Shown: positions 8,863 through 17,685, counted from the first letter of the stretch. The stretch: DNA of 64,000 bases from Gracilimonas sp046602855 (GCF_046602855.1 NZ_JBKINJ010000001.1:744001-808000), one strand, 5' to 3'. The notes: generated by a model not told the origin, from the letters alone. Program-made: numbers and translations.

Positions 8863-8937
8863 CCTGTATTTAAGGAATGGAAACCATAGATACAGGATTT
8901 AAGGAAAAGAAGGCATCCCATTTGGGGTGCCTTTTTT
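8863..8937 (+). ncRNA. candidate small two-hairpin RNA (or kinase 3' end)
   Basis: First hairpin: CCTGTAT (8863-8869) pairs with ATACAGG (8890-8896), with a nested ATGG-AAA-CCAT stem (8877-8887). Second hairpin: AAGGCATCCC (8910-8919) pairs with GGGGTGCCTT (8924-8933) with one G-U pair and runs into TTTTTT, a strong intrinsic terminator. The unit has a -7 match just before it and does not lie close to any stop codon (210 bases after the kinase). It could be an independent small RNA or the kinase terminator with an extra hairpin. Confidence 0.4.
8910..8937 (+). terminator. intrinsic terminator
   Basis: Ten-base-pair stem (8910-8919 with 8924-8933) with a four-base loop followed by a run of six T residues. 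It serves the candidate small RNA and/or the kinase gene upstream. Confidence 0.8.
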
Positions 8938-9004
8938 GTTTTCTCAACTTTTCCTAAAACACAAAAGAGTTTCCCTGTTGCGAGTGAAACGAGTTACAGC
9001 AATA

Positions 9005-9104
9005 GGCTACAAGCACTTGTAGCCCAAAAAAGCGAAGCGAAAAAGGTAAGGCGAAGCCTTTCCAATATTAAGGGACTTACCCCTCTGGGCTTGTAGTAAG
9101 TCCC
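9005..9104. repeat. hairpin cluster upstream of the nuclease/SH3 cassette
   Basis: Three inverted repeats in 100 bases: GGCTACAAG/CTTGTAGCC (9005-9013 with 9016-9024), AAGGC/GCCTT (9048-9052 with 9056-9060), and GGGACTTAC/GTAAGTCCC (9072-9080 with 9096-9104). The segment CTACAAGC (9007-9014) could also pair with GCTTGTAG (9089-9096), so alternative folds exist. Function unknown; it could be dispersed repeat DNA at the edge of inserted material or a structured leader. Confidence 0.6.
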
Positions 9105-9150
9105 ATAACTCACTGATTCAAAAGCTAAAGTGTATGTAGAATTACTAGAT

Positions 9151-9158
9151 TAATTTTG
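9151..9158 (+). promoter_or_regulatory. candidate -7 promoter element for the cassette
   Basis: TAATTTTG fits TAnnTTTG and lies 40 bases before the ATG at 9199. No clear -33 TTG is seen at the expected distance. Confidence 0.4.
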
Positions 9159-9198
9159 TTACACTTATCGAATATTAATTAAAAGTAGAGGTACATAC

Positions 9199-10251
9199 AT
9201 GGATTTAATAGATCAGTTAAAGTCGATTTCGAATAACATTGAGAGACAAAAAGATAAAGTATTAACTGAAGAGGCAACAAAAAATGCATTTGTTATGCCT
9301 TTTATCAAAGCTTTGGGGTATGATGTTTTTAATCCTGATGAAGTAGTTCCGGAATTCACATCAGATGTTGGAATTAAAAAGGGTGAGAAAGTAGACTATG
9401 CCATTTTCATAGACGGTAAACCAGCGATACTTTTTGAATGCAAAAAATTACAAATAGATTTGAAGGCAAAAGCTCCTTCACAGTTGTACCGATATTATTC
9501 AGTGAGTGATGCTAAACTTGGTATAGTTACAGATGGTAGACATTATCATTTTTACTCTGATTTGGAAGAGTCAAATAAAATGGATGATAAACCTTACATG
9601 GAATTAGATTTATTGAATATCGATGAACATCTAATTCCTCAATTAAAGAAAATTTCAAAAGGCACATTTGACTTAGATGCTACTCTAGAAACAGCTGTTG
9701 AATTAAAGTATACAAAGGCTATTAAGCGAGAGATTGCAACACTTCTTGAAAATCCTACTAAAGAGTTTGTGAAGTTTTTTACCTCATTAGTTTATGATGG
9801 CAGATTCACTAGTAATACTGAAGAACAATTTACTCCGATAGTTAAAAAAGCATTTAACCAATTTATAAGAGAAAAAATTAATGAAAAAATAAACTCAGCT
9901 TTTGATGAGGAAGAACAAGAAGAGGTTGTATCAGAAGAAGAATTAGAATCCAAAGATAATGGGATAGAAACTACAGAGGAAGAAATAGAGGGTTACCATA
10001 TAGTGAAAGCCATTGTATCAGAGGTTGTATCACCTAGTAGAGTTCACCACAGAGATACAAAAAGTTATATGGGAATTTTACTGGATGACAATAACAGACA
10101 ACCTATATGTAGGCTACACTTCAATTCTAGTGATAACAAATACATTACTTTATTTGATGAAAATAAAAATGGTGAAAGAGTGGATATAGATTCTCTTAAC
10201 GATTTATATAAATATGCAAATCAACTAAAAATTGTAGCTAAGAGTTACTGA
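9199..10251 (+). CDS. stand-alone HsdR N-terminal-like (PD-(D/E)XK) protein
   Basis: 350 residues. The N-terminal half resembles the type I restriction enzyme R-subunit N-terminal nuclease fold: conserved region FVMPFIKALGYDVFNPDEVV (31-50), then Asp66 in GEKVDYAIF and Glu80-Cys-Lys82 in ILFECKK, the spacing expected for a PD-(D/E)XK centre. No helicase motor is present, so this is not a full HsdR. A glutamate-rich linker (about 230-265) leads to an unassigned C-terminal domain of about 85 residues. Start supported by AGAGG at 9186-9190. The next gene overlaps its stop (TGATG), so both are probably made together. Base composition is more AT-rich than the neighbours, suggesting acquired DNA. 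A defence or DNA-processing role is inference. Confidence 0.8.
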   Translation: MDLIDQLKSISNNIERQKDKVLTEEATKNAFVMPFIKALGYDVFNPDEVVPEFTSDVGIKKGEKVDYAIFIDGKPAILFECKKLQIDLKAKAPSQLYRYYSVSDAKLGIVTDGRHYHFYSDLEESNKMDDKPYMELDLLNIDEHLIPQLKKISKGTFDLDATLETAVELKYTKAIKREIATLLENPTKEFVKFFTSLVYDGRFTSNTEEQFTPIVKKAFNQFIREKINEKINSAFDEEEQEEVVSEEELESKDNGIETTEEEIEGYHIVKAIVSEVVSPSRVHHRDTKSYMGILLDDNNRQPICRLHFNSSDNKYITLFDENKNGERVDIDSLNDLYKYANQLKIVAKSY

Positions 10252-11321
10252 TGAGTAAGAAGGAAGAAGATAAACCAACCCCTGAAGGCAATAAAGATCT
10301 TTCAGATGTGAAAGGTGAAATTTCATCCAATTTATCAAAAGAACTGCAAAAATTAGTCAACCAAAATTCTCCTTTCAATAATCTTGGAATAGTTAGACAA
10401 TTTGATGTATTTAGATCACTTCACAAAGATCTAAAAACGATAGGGATCAACTCTAACATTCATTGGATGACTCAATGGGTAAAGACTTTAGATACAATAA
10501 ATATATCAAATCAAAGACTAATTGATTCTTATAAAGATATATTTGATTCACATGCATCTTTAAGTTCAATTAATTCTGCACTTGGGCCGTTTGCAAAGAT
10601 TGATCTAAAAAATACCTCAATTAACCATATAAATTGGGACTACAATAATATATTAAGAGAACTCTCAAGTAATCTTAGTGAAATTGAGAATATTCAAAAG
10701 CAATTTTCAAAATCATTTGGCCTAAAACCCAATAAAAACCTTATCAATGCAAGCTCAGCACTTAGAGATATTGAATATCTCTATGGTACTTACAATGATA
10801 ATTTTAAAGAATTAAGTGTTGATGAGTTGGAGTCTGTTGCTAGGAATGCAATTGATTCTACTAAGGATGTGATAAAACACGATAATGAAATTGAAGGCCA
10901 GGGTTCAAAATTTATTTTGGAAAATTTGAATATAAACTATGCCTATCAACTGATTATGTTGATTTTAACTGTCATTATGATTTATCAAAGTCACTCAAGT
11001 TCTGAAAAGTTAGAAAATAAACTTGACGATCTATCAAGAGATTTGAAACAGGTAGCAGAGAGCGCAAAAAATTTATCTGTAGAAATGAATGTGAATATTG
11101 ACCAAACAATAGAGCACAATACTTTAATAGCTAAAAGAGAGTCAACAGTAAGAGAAAAGCCTTCATCTAAATCTGATTCTGTAGGTATTATTCGTAAAGA
11201 TCAGGCATTAGGATTAATTCAGGGTGAGAAATGGTGGTATAATATCTTTTATGTAGATTATGAAACTGGAGATTACGAGATAGGGTGGGTGTATAAGGGT
11301 AATTTGAAAAAAGGACTATAG
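10251..11321 (+). CDS. membrane-anchored protein with C-terminal SH3b-like domain
   Basis: 356 residues, family not recognised. The N-terminal 225 residues are polar, helical and rich in Asn, Ser and Lys, with no signal peptide. One membrane helix follows (about 231-247, YAYQLIMLILTVIMIY), then a likely coiled coil (about 250-290), then a bacterial SH3-like domain (about 293-353) with the signature TVREKPSSKSDSVGII and a GWVYKGNL end. Such domains often bind peptidoglycan or proteins. Its ATG overlaps the stop of the upstream nuclease-like gene by one base, so translation is coupled. It is AT-rich like its partner. A 13-bp inverted repeat 60 bases downstream can end the transcript. Confidence 0.75.
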   Translation: MSKKEEDKPTPEGNKDLSDVKGEISSNLSKELQKLVNQNSPFNNLGIVRQFDVFRSLHKDLKTIGINSNIHWMTQWVKTLDTINISNQRLIDSYKDIFDSHASLSSINSALGPFAKIDLKNTSINHINWDYNNILRELSSNLSEIENIQKQFSKSFGLKPNKNLINASSALRDIEYLYGTYNDNFKELSVDELESVARNAIDSTKDVIKHDNEIEGQGSKFILENLNINYAYQLIMLILTVIMIYQSHSSSEKLENKLDDLSRDLKQVAESAKNLSVEMNVNIDQTIEHNTLIAKRESTVREKPSSKSDSVGIIRKDQALGLIQGEKWWYNIFYVDYETGDYEIGWVYKGNLKKGL

Positions 11322-11381
11322 CTAACCATACAACATAGGTATTATAAAACGTTTGTACCTTTACTAGTACCTAAAAATAAT

Positions 11382-11416
11382 AAACCCTATATAAATCAAG
11401 TACTTATATAGGGTTT
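11382..11416 (-). terminator. bidirectional terminator shared by tRNA-Val and the cassette
   Basis: AAACCCTATATAA (11382-11394) and TTATATAGGGTTT (11404-11416) form a perfect 13-bp stem with a nine-base loop. On the minus strand it begins directly after the encoded CCA of tRNA-Val and is followed by a T-rich tail; on the plus strand it ends in TTTT. Confidence 0.75.
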
Positions 11417-11493
11417 TGGTGCGTCCTACTGGATTCGAACCAGTGACCTCTGCAATGTCAATGCAACGCTCTAACCAACTGAGCTAAGGACGC
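11417..11493 (-). tRNA. tRNA-Val (anticodon GAC), CCA encoded
   Basis: The minus strand folds as a full cloverleaf: acceptor GCGTCCT/AGGACGC, D arm GCTC..GAGC, anticodon loop TTGACAT with anticodon GAC (valine codons GUC/GUU), T arm with GTTCGAAT. Discriminator A (11420) and the 3' CCA (11419-11417) are encoded. The 3' end faces the AT-rich two-gene cassette. Confidence 0.97.
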
Positions 11494-11903
11494 ATGTATT
11501 TTAGAATCAAGGCTCCAAATATAGGCACCTTTTTGGGAGTATTACAACGGAAGTTTTGGTTTATTGATAATTTTAATTGGGTCCGTCGCAGATCGGTCTA
11601 TCGGTAGATCGAAAACTGAGGGAATCGAACTGTAGCGTGTTTTATAATGACTTAGTTTCTTAAGGGAGATCTGTACGCTTTTCAAAAGTATGGATATAAG
11701 CTCATTGCATTCATTCAAACCATCAAAAAGTTGCAGATCTGAGATATATAAATTTGAGTAGTGAATATTATACTTGCTAAAGGAAATATTAGCAGGTTTA
11801 TTTTATGGGATGTAATAACATGATACCGGAAGGACAAGGAGAAGACCTTCAACCTCAGAAACGATATTTCATTATAACGTTTTAATAAGTCACGTAAACC
11901 TGA
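11494..11903. other. 410-bp intergenic region between tRNA-Val and the porin gene
   Basis: No gene seen. It contains the tRNA promoter (11516-11547), a sequence GTCCGTCGCAGATC at 11581 that resembles one at 18341, a small hairpin TGCTAA/TTAGCA, and a plus-strand TAAATTTG at 11749-11756 without a well-placed -33 element. Confidence 0.6.
11516..11547 (-). promoter_or_regulatory. promoter of tRNA-Val, Bacteroidota type
   Basis: On the minus strand TTG (11547-11545), 21 bases, then TATATTTG (11523-11516). This fits the TTG-N19-21-TAnnTTTG consensus, and the -7 element ends 22 bases before the mature tRNA 5' end. Confidence 0.65.
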
Positions 11904-13139
11904 TTAAAAACCGTATTTGAGATGTAGTTGAAACCTCACATTATTGGCGTCTTCTGTATCTGAAACGGTTCCATCGGGTTGAGTTGATCCATATGCTGCC
12001 ACGCTGTACATGATCTCGCCCATGATCTGGAACTTTTCAACTTCCAGGGTCAGCCGTGGTGAAAACCGATAGCTGTGATCAATATCCGAACCTCTTCCGT
12101 AAAAGTTAACAGTTTCATTAGCACCCGGCATATCAGTAAATCCCAAGTTTTCAGAATAGCCGCCAAAGACAGAGTAGGTCAGATCTCCATTTCTGTATAA
12201 CCATTCTGTCCAGAAAGATACGGTTTCTGAATTGTTATAGGTGATCTCATTGGTTTGGTTATCCACAAACTCACCATATCCGCCCATCATTAGAAAATTA
12301 TGCATGTTCTGACCATACAATCCCTGAATTTTAATGGTTAAATCGGACCAGTCTTTGCGGATATATCCATTGGTGTGCCATGAACCCAGTGTTTGGTCCA
12401 GCTTTTCTCCGTTGAGATCCGCAAGCCTGGGCTTTATGACTTTATAACCGGCCACAGTTCCCAGATCCCATCCTTTATTCTGATATACCAGATGTAGATT
12501 CAGCTCAGGTATTGCTGAATTGCGCAGGTAGTCGGGAGACCCACCCTTAGGTCCAGTTGTTGAGAAATCACGCTGTGTAAGCGCTATGAAGGCTGCCGAA
12601 AAATTATCTGACAGGGCATAGGTAAACCTGATCTGGGGATTTCGCGAAAAAGCTGCAAAAGGAGCACCACCTCCCCAGGAGGAGACTTCAGGGAAGCTGC
12701 TTGTAACAAACATTGGATGCCAGTATTGTCCAAATAAAAGAGAGGCCTTTTCCCAATCCAATTTTATGATGGAGTGGCGCAGCCTTACCAGGCTAATTAC
12801 AGGATCGGAGTTGCCAAGAAAATCGAGTTCCAGCAGTGCACTTGACCGGGCACCAAATATATCCGGACCTGAAATATCAGCTTTCAAACGACTATGAAGT
12901 GCAAACATGTTGAAATTAGGCTGTGCGTTTATATCATCACCATTCAGATCGTCCACGACACGAGACGGAAAGATCAACACATCGCCCTCACGAGCTGATA
13001 CCGTTTGCCGCGTATCAAAAATGCTTTCATAACTGATAAATCCGCTGAAATTCAGATCGTAATTGTTTTCATCCTGGGCTAACAAAAAACCGGGAAGAAG
13101 AGCGAGCAAAATTGTAAACAAGAACCATTTCATAAGCAT
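11904..13139 (-). CDS. outer-membrane porin-like beta-barrel protein
   Basis: 411 residues with a signal peptide (MLMKWFLFTILLALLPGFLLA, cut before QDE) and many alternating amphipathic strands. It ends in phenylalanine (HLKYGF), as outer-membrane barrels usually do. It looks like a substrate porin of the DcaP-like kind, but the family call is not certain. It lies 39 bases after the lactate dehydrogenase gene on the same strand, so it probably provides outer-membrane passage for lactate or similar acids. A second Met two codons downstream (MKWFL) could also be the start. Confidence 0.7.
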   Translation of the reverse strand: MLMKWFLFTILLALLPGFLLAQDENNYDLNFSGFISYESIFDTRQTVSAREGDVLIFPSRVVDDLNGDDINAQPNFNMFALHSRLKADISGPDIFGARSSALLELDFLGNSDPVISLVRLRHSIIKLDWEKASLLFGQYWHPMFVTSSFPEVSSWGGGAPFAAFSRNPQIRFTYALSDNFSAAFIALTQRDFSTTGPKGGSPDYLRNSAIPELNLHLVYQNKGWDLGTVAGYKVIKPRLADLNGEKLDQTLGSWHTNGYIRKDWSDLTIKIQGLYGQNMHNFLMMGGYGEFVDNQTNEITYNNSETVSFWTEWLYRNGDLTYSVFGGYSENLGFTDMPGANETVNFYGRGSDIDHSYRFSPRLTLEVEKFQIMGEIMYSVAAYGSTQPDGTVSDTEDANNVRFQLHLKYGF

Positions 13140-13178
13140 GTTAATTATTAGTGGTTGGCTAAATTGAAATCATTGAGC

Positions 13179-16025
13179 TTATACCTGCTTTTGTTTAGCA
13201 GCAGTTACACGGTCAACCAGGTAGAGGATGGATGAATAGGTGATATCGCTGTGGGTTGAGAGGCCTATTTCACATGTGCGATTTGTACAATAGCCGTTTT
13301 TTACTTCCTTTGGTATTTGCTCATTAAGATGCCTGAGGCCATGCTCTACCAGTTCGGGATGGCTGAATCCACGGTCACCGGCGAATCCGCAGCAATTCGT
13401 TTCAGGTACGATCACAGTATCAGCACATAAATTGGCCAATTCTTCCAGCTTACTGTCCATTCCCAATTTTTTAGCACTGCATACCGCAAAAATACTTATG
13501 GGTTCATCGATCGGCTGGAAATCCAATTTGGGTGCTAAATATTTAAGGGTAAACTCAACCGGGCCGTAAACTTTTAGACGAGGTTCCATATTTTCTACCA
13601 TAGTTAACTGGCAAGAACTCATATCACAAACTATGGGATATCTTCCGCCATCGCTGGCTTCATAAAGGGCCTGCTCCAGTTTATCAGAGATCTCTTTCCC
13701 CTGTTCTTTGAAGCCTTTGCTGGAAAAAGGCATTCCACAGCATTGGCTTGACAGGTCTTTTGGATAGATGATCTCATACCCTGATTTATGAATAAGCTGT
13801 TTCACTTTAGTGGTAAGCGGTACCTTTTCCTCATGGCCTTTGGGCAAGCCCATGGTTTGATTAATACATGAGGGGAAATAAACGACCTTATCGGGGGCAG
13901 TATCTTTAACAGCGTACTGCTCCGGCTTTACTTTAGGCGCTCCTTTAGGAATATATTTATTCCACTTGGGCATCCTGTTCCCTGATACCTTGCGTAATCC
14001 GTCGGCGATGGCACCAAGTGTCTTGGGTCCAAGCAGAGAATGAAACATATTTGATGTACTTAAAGCAAATTTTGTAGCACCCGTCATAGTTGCCATGCGC
14101 GGAGCTATCGCTGAAGCCACTTTCTTCTGTACCGGTGTATTTTTTTGCCTGCGCAGATCTTTGACAAACTCTCCGGTATTGATATCCAAAGGGCAGGCAA
14201 TACCACATAAACCGTCTGTAGCACACGTATCAAGAGATTGATAATCATAAGCCTTCTCCATCGAAGCCAGCACCTCGGGTTTCTCGCCTGTCTCTTTGAG
14301 GCGCATCATCTCACGGTAAACTGTGATCCGCTGCCGTGGTGACAGTGTCAGGTCATGGGAAACACAGGCCGGTTCACAAAATCCACATTCCGTACACATA
14401 TCAATGGTCTCATGTGCAGCGGGCATGGGTTTCAAATTTTTGAGATGGAGCTCAGGATCATTGTTTAAAATAACACCGGGATTAAGCAGGTCATTAGGGT
14501 CAAAGATGGCCTTTAAACGTTTCATTAATTCGTAGGCCTCTGAGCCCCATTCTTTTTCAACAAAGGGCGCCATGTTACGGCCGGTACCGTGCTCGGCTTT
14601 CAGCGCCCCATCAAAACGGTCTACTACCAGCTTAGCCAGATCATCCATGAAAGCCTTGTACCGCTCCAGTTCCTTTTCGTCATCAAAATCCTGGCTGAAT
14701 ACAAAATGGACGTTGCCTTCCAGCGCATGACCGAAAATAACGGCTTCATCATATTCATATTTAGAAAAAAGGGCTTGCAGGGCAGGTATTGCTTCAGCTA
14801 ATGTTGGAACCGGAAAACATACGTCTTCAATGACAACCGATGTACCCGTTTCTCGCATGGCTCCAACGGTCGGGAATAATCCTTTACGTACTTTCCACAG
14901 TTTTGCGTATTCGGATGGTATATCGGTAAACTCGATCGGGATCTCGATCGGAATATCCTTTATCGATTTCTTTATTTGTTCAATTTGCAGATCGAGCGTT
15001 TCCTTATCGTTGGATGCCGTTTGAACCAGCAAAGAAGAAGCATTCTCGGAAAGATCTTTCAGATATACCGGCACACCGTCGGCATTTTCCATAGATCTCA
15101 GGCTGACACGATCCATCAACTCCACAGCTTGCACCGGCTCCGACTTCAGGCGAATAACGGCCCGGCAAGCATCTTCAATGTTGGGAAAAGTGATCAGTGC
15201 GCTAGCTTTATGCTGATGTTCTTCCACTGTTCTATACGTGATCTCAGCGATAAAGCCGAGTGTGCCTTCTGATCCGATCATAATGTGCTCAAGTATGTCG
15301 AACGGGTCATCAAAATCAACCAGAGCATTTAAGCTGTATCCGGTCGTATTCTTCATCTTGAACTTTTGGGTAATTCTCTCGGACAGCGCTTTGTTATTTT
15401 TGACATCCAGTGAAAGCTGTTTCAGGTCTTTCAGTAAATCGCCGTGCGACTTCTCAAATGCTTTACGGCTATCAGTGTCTCCTGTATCCACCATGGTACC
15501 ATCTTGTACAATAACCTTCATACTATCGACGGTTTGATAGGAGTTTTGTGCCGTTCCACAGCACATGCCGCTGGCGTTGTTGGCTGCAATACCTCCGATC
15601 ATTGCTGAATTGATAGAAGCCGGATCCGGCCCGATTTTGCGCAAATAGGGTTTAAGGATATTGTTTGCATGTGCACCGATAACACCGGGCTGAAGACTGA
15701 TTTTATCCCCATCATCCAGAACACGATGTTGCTTCCAGTTATTTCCGGCAACTACCAGCACAGAGTCGGTGATGGCTTGCCCGGAAAGGCTGGTACCGGC
15801 CGCGCGAAAGGTTACCGGGATAGATGCTTGATCACATTCCGACAAGATGTAAGACACCTCTTCGGCATTATTAGCCTTGACTACAATTTTTGGAATAAGC
15901 CGGTAAAAGCTTGCATCGGTACCAAAAGCAAAGGTTTGCAGCGGTTCAGTATATATCCTAGAGCGATCAATTTTTTTGGAAAATTGATCATATATGTGCT
16001 TGTATTCTTTTGGTAGATGTAGCAT
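13179..16025 (-). CDS. FAD-binding and 4Fe-4S lactate (2-hydroxyacid) dehydrogenase
   Basis: 948-residue fusion equal to GlcD plus GlcF. The N-terminal FAD-binding 4 domain (about 45-190) has the IGGIAANNASGMCCGT motif; the FAD-oxidase C domain follows (about 270-515) with a GHALEGNVHF and AEHGTGRN pair. The second half has two Fe-S clusters (CTECGFCEPAC near 542 and CATDGLCGIACPL near 600) and two cysteine-rich CCG domains (CCGMPFSSKG near 760, CCGFAGDRGF near 877). Such proteins oxidise D-lactate or glycolate and pass electrons to the quinone pool. The lactate permease gene ends four bases upstream, which favours lactate. Confidence 0.9.
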   Translation of the reverse strand: MLHLPKEYKHIYDQFSKKIDRSRIYTEPLQTFAFGTDASFYRLIPKIVVKANNAEEVSYILSECDQASIPVTFRAAGTSLSGQAITDSVLVVAGNNWKQHRVLDDGDKISLQPGVIGAHANNILKPYLRKIGPDPASINSAMIGGIAANNASGMCCGTAQNSYQTVDSMKVIVQDGTMVDTGDTDSRKAFEKSHGDLLKDLKQLSLDVKNNKALSERITQKFKMKNTTGYSLNALVDFDDPFDILEHIMIGSEGTLGFIAEITYRTVEEHQHKASALITFPNIEDACRAVIRLKSEPVQAVELMDRVSLRSMENADGVPVYLKDLSENASSLLVQTASNDKETLDLQIEQIKKSIKDIPIEIPIEFTDIPSEYAKLWKVRKGLFPTVGAMRETGTSVVIEDVCFPVPTLAEAIPALQALFSKYEYDEAVIFGHALEGNVHFVFSQDFDDEKELERYKAFMDDLAKLVVDRFDGALKAEHGTGRNMAPFVEKEWGSEAYELMKRLKAIFDPNDLLNPGVILNNDPELHLKNLKPMPAAHETIDMCTECGFCEPACVSHDLTLSPRQRITVYREMMRLKETGEKPEVLASMEKAYDYQSLDTCATDGLCGIACPLDINTGEFVKDLRRQKNTPVQKKVASAIAPRMATMTGATKFALSTSNMFHSLLGPKTLGAIADGLRKVSGNRMPKWNKYIPKGAPKVKPEQYAVKDTAPDKVVYFPSCINQTMGLPKGHEEKVPLTTKVKQLIHKSGYEIIYPKDLSSQCCGMPFSSKGFKEQGKEISDKLEQALYEASDGGRYPIVCDMSSCQLTMVENMEPRLKVYGPVEFTLKYLAPKLDFQPIDEPISIFAVCSAKKLGMDSKLEELANLCADTVIVPETNCCGFAGDRGFSHPELVEHGLRHLNEQIPKEVKNGYCTNRTCEIGLSTHSDITYSSILYLVDRVTAAKQKQV

Positions 16026-16029
16026 AATA

Positions 16030-17685
16030 TTACGGTATTAATGGTGATACGCCGGTAAGCATGAGGACACTAACAATTATTGTGATCAATAAATAATAGA
16101 ATAAGGCCGGTACTGCGTTTGTTCGTATGATCTGCCCTTCTGCACCAATACATCCAACCGTTGCTGCAACGGCAACGACATTGTTGACACAAATCATATT
16201 TCCAACACCTGCTCCTATACCTTGCATTGCAGTAATGAGTATGGGAGAAAAATCCAACAGGACGGCGGTCTCAAACTGAAAAGACATAAATAAAATATTT
16301 GATACGGTTGCCGAACCTGACATAAAAGAGCCTAAGGCCCCTATAGCCGTGGCGAAAAGCGGATATGCTGAGCCGGATAAATTAGAGGCGGCTACCGCCA
16401 TTTCAGTAAGCATGCTGTCCATACCGGTTGTGTTTACGTCAGAATTAAGCATGAGCTGAACCATGCCTACCCCTGCAAACAAGGCAATAGCGGCATTTTT
16501 TAGCTGTTTAAAGGTAAGTGCCCATGCGTCTTTCACATCTTTCAGAGGCATCTTGTACATGAAGTGGGTAAAGAGGGCAACCAATACAAAAGGAATAGTG
16601 CCCGGCAAATAAGCCCACTTTAACTCATACGTCAGTCCGGAAATATTTGCAACATTATTGAAGGTAAAGTCCAGATTAACCAGGAAGTTCTTCAACCCGA
16701 ATTCAGGAATTCTGGTAACTACAAGAATTATAGCAATGAGCAAGTAAGGGGCCCAGGCTTTAAGCAAAGACATTTTTGCCTCTCCGGTACTCCCGGTGTC
16801 AACACTGGATTGCCAGACCTTTGGCCACAAGCTTTTGTCAGGAAAATCCCAGTCGTCTTTGGGGACAAGAAAATTCTTCTTTGCCGCGTAAACTACAATA
16901 CCCAGTCCAATAAATGCCCCTACGAGTGAAGGAAGCTCAGGTCCGAAAATAATAGCAATAAGAACATAAGGAACTGTAAATGCGAGTCCGGCAAAAATGG
17001 CGAAAGGGGCTGCTGAAAGGGCCGGTTTTATAGACTTGGACTCGCCGAACATGCGTGTCATTATCATAAGACCCAGCAGGGGAATAAAGATACCGGCAAA
17101 TAAATTAGGGATGGCGATCCACTGAGTAAGAGACATCATAAATGCATCAGGTGCGACACCGAGTGCCTCAATATTACTGTCAAGAGTACTCATGGCCCCA
17201 AAAATCGGTGTACCAACGGCACCGAAAGGCACTGCCACGCTGTTGAATATGAGGGCGACGATGGCAGCTGCAAGAGGAGGAAATCCTAAACCTACAAGCA
17301 AAGGACCGGCCAAAGCTGCGGGAGTTCCAAACCCGGCGGCCCCTTCAATAAAAGAACCAAACATAAATCCAATAATGATAACCTGAATACGTCTGTCGTC
17401 TGTGATACCGCTAAAACCATTATTAATAGTGGTCATAGCCCCTGAGATCTTGAGCGTATTCAAAATAAGAATAGCCCCAAAAATAATGATGAGGATATCC
17501 AGCGCTTTCAAAAAGCCGAAAAACGTATATCCGAATATATAGGGTAGGGTCATCTGCCAGTAGAAAAAGGCAACTCCTATGGCTATAAGCAGTGAAAGTG
17601 TCAAAGCTTTTGTAGCGGGCCAGTTTAGGCCGGCCATCAGGATGATGGCTGCAAGAATGGGTATAAAAGCTAACAGTGCACTCAT
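16030..17685 (-). CDS. lldP: L-lactate permease family transporter
   Basis: 551-residue inner-membrane carrier with about 12-14 hydrophobic helices. Family hallmarks include GSFIEGAAGFGTPAALAGPL near 110 and SATVSNILFMSFQFETA near 455. It imports lactate or glycolate with protons. It is first in the permease-dehydrogenase-porin run, with the dehydrogenase starting four bases after its stop, so one transcript is likely. No regulator gene is beside it. The long 5' region (17686-18477) should contain the promoter; a TAGTTTTA near 17745 on the minus strand is only a partial match to the -7 element. Confidence 0.93.
   Translation of the reverse strand: MSALLAFIPILAAIILMAGLNWPATKALTLSLLIAIGVAFFYWQMTLPYIFGYTFFGFLKALDILIIIFGAILILNTLKISGAMTTINNGFSGITDDRRIQVIIIGFMFGSFIEGAAGFGTPAALAGPLLVGLGFPPLAAAIVALIFNSVAVPFGAVGTPIFGAMSTLDSNIEALGVAPDAFMMSLTQWIAIPNLFAGIFIPLLGLMIMTRMFGESKSIKPALSAAPFAIFAGLAFTVPYVLIAIIFGPELPSLVGAFIGLGIVVYAAKKNFLVPKDDWDFPDKSLWPKVWQSSVDTGSTGEAKMSLLKAWAPYLLIAIILVVTRIPEFGLKNFLVNLDFTFNNVANISGLTYELKWAYLPGTIPFVLVALFTHFMYKMPLKDVKDAWALTFKQLKNAAIALFAGVGMVQLMLNSDVNTTGMDSMLTEMAVAASNLSGSAYPLFATAIGALGSFMSGSATVSNILFMSFQFETAVLLDFSPILITAMQGIGAGVGNMICVNNVVAVAATVGCIGAEGQIIRTNAVPALFYYLLITIIVSVLMLTGVSPLIP

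Larger units (their letters stand above)
8701..9198. other. 498-bp intergenic region with hairpins and a possible small RNA
   Basis: No credible protein gene. It contains, in order, an untranslated tail of the kinase gene, a match to the -7 element, a two-hairpin segment ending in a T-run (8863-8937), and a hairpin cluster (9005-9024, 9048-9060, 9072-9104) upstream of the two-gene cassette. The cassette side ends with a second -7 match (9151-9158) and a purine-rich ribosome site before the ATG at 9199. Confidence 0.7.

Noticed and set aside
11417..11493. tRNA-Val as an integration site for the AT-rich cassette
   Set aside because: The 3' end of the tRNA faces the cassette, but no integrase gene and no second copy of the tRNA end were found on the far side (8940-9198).
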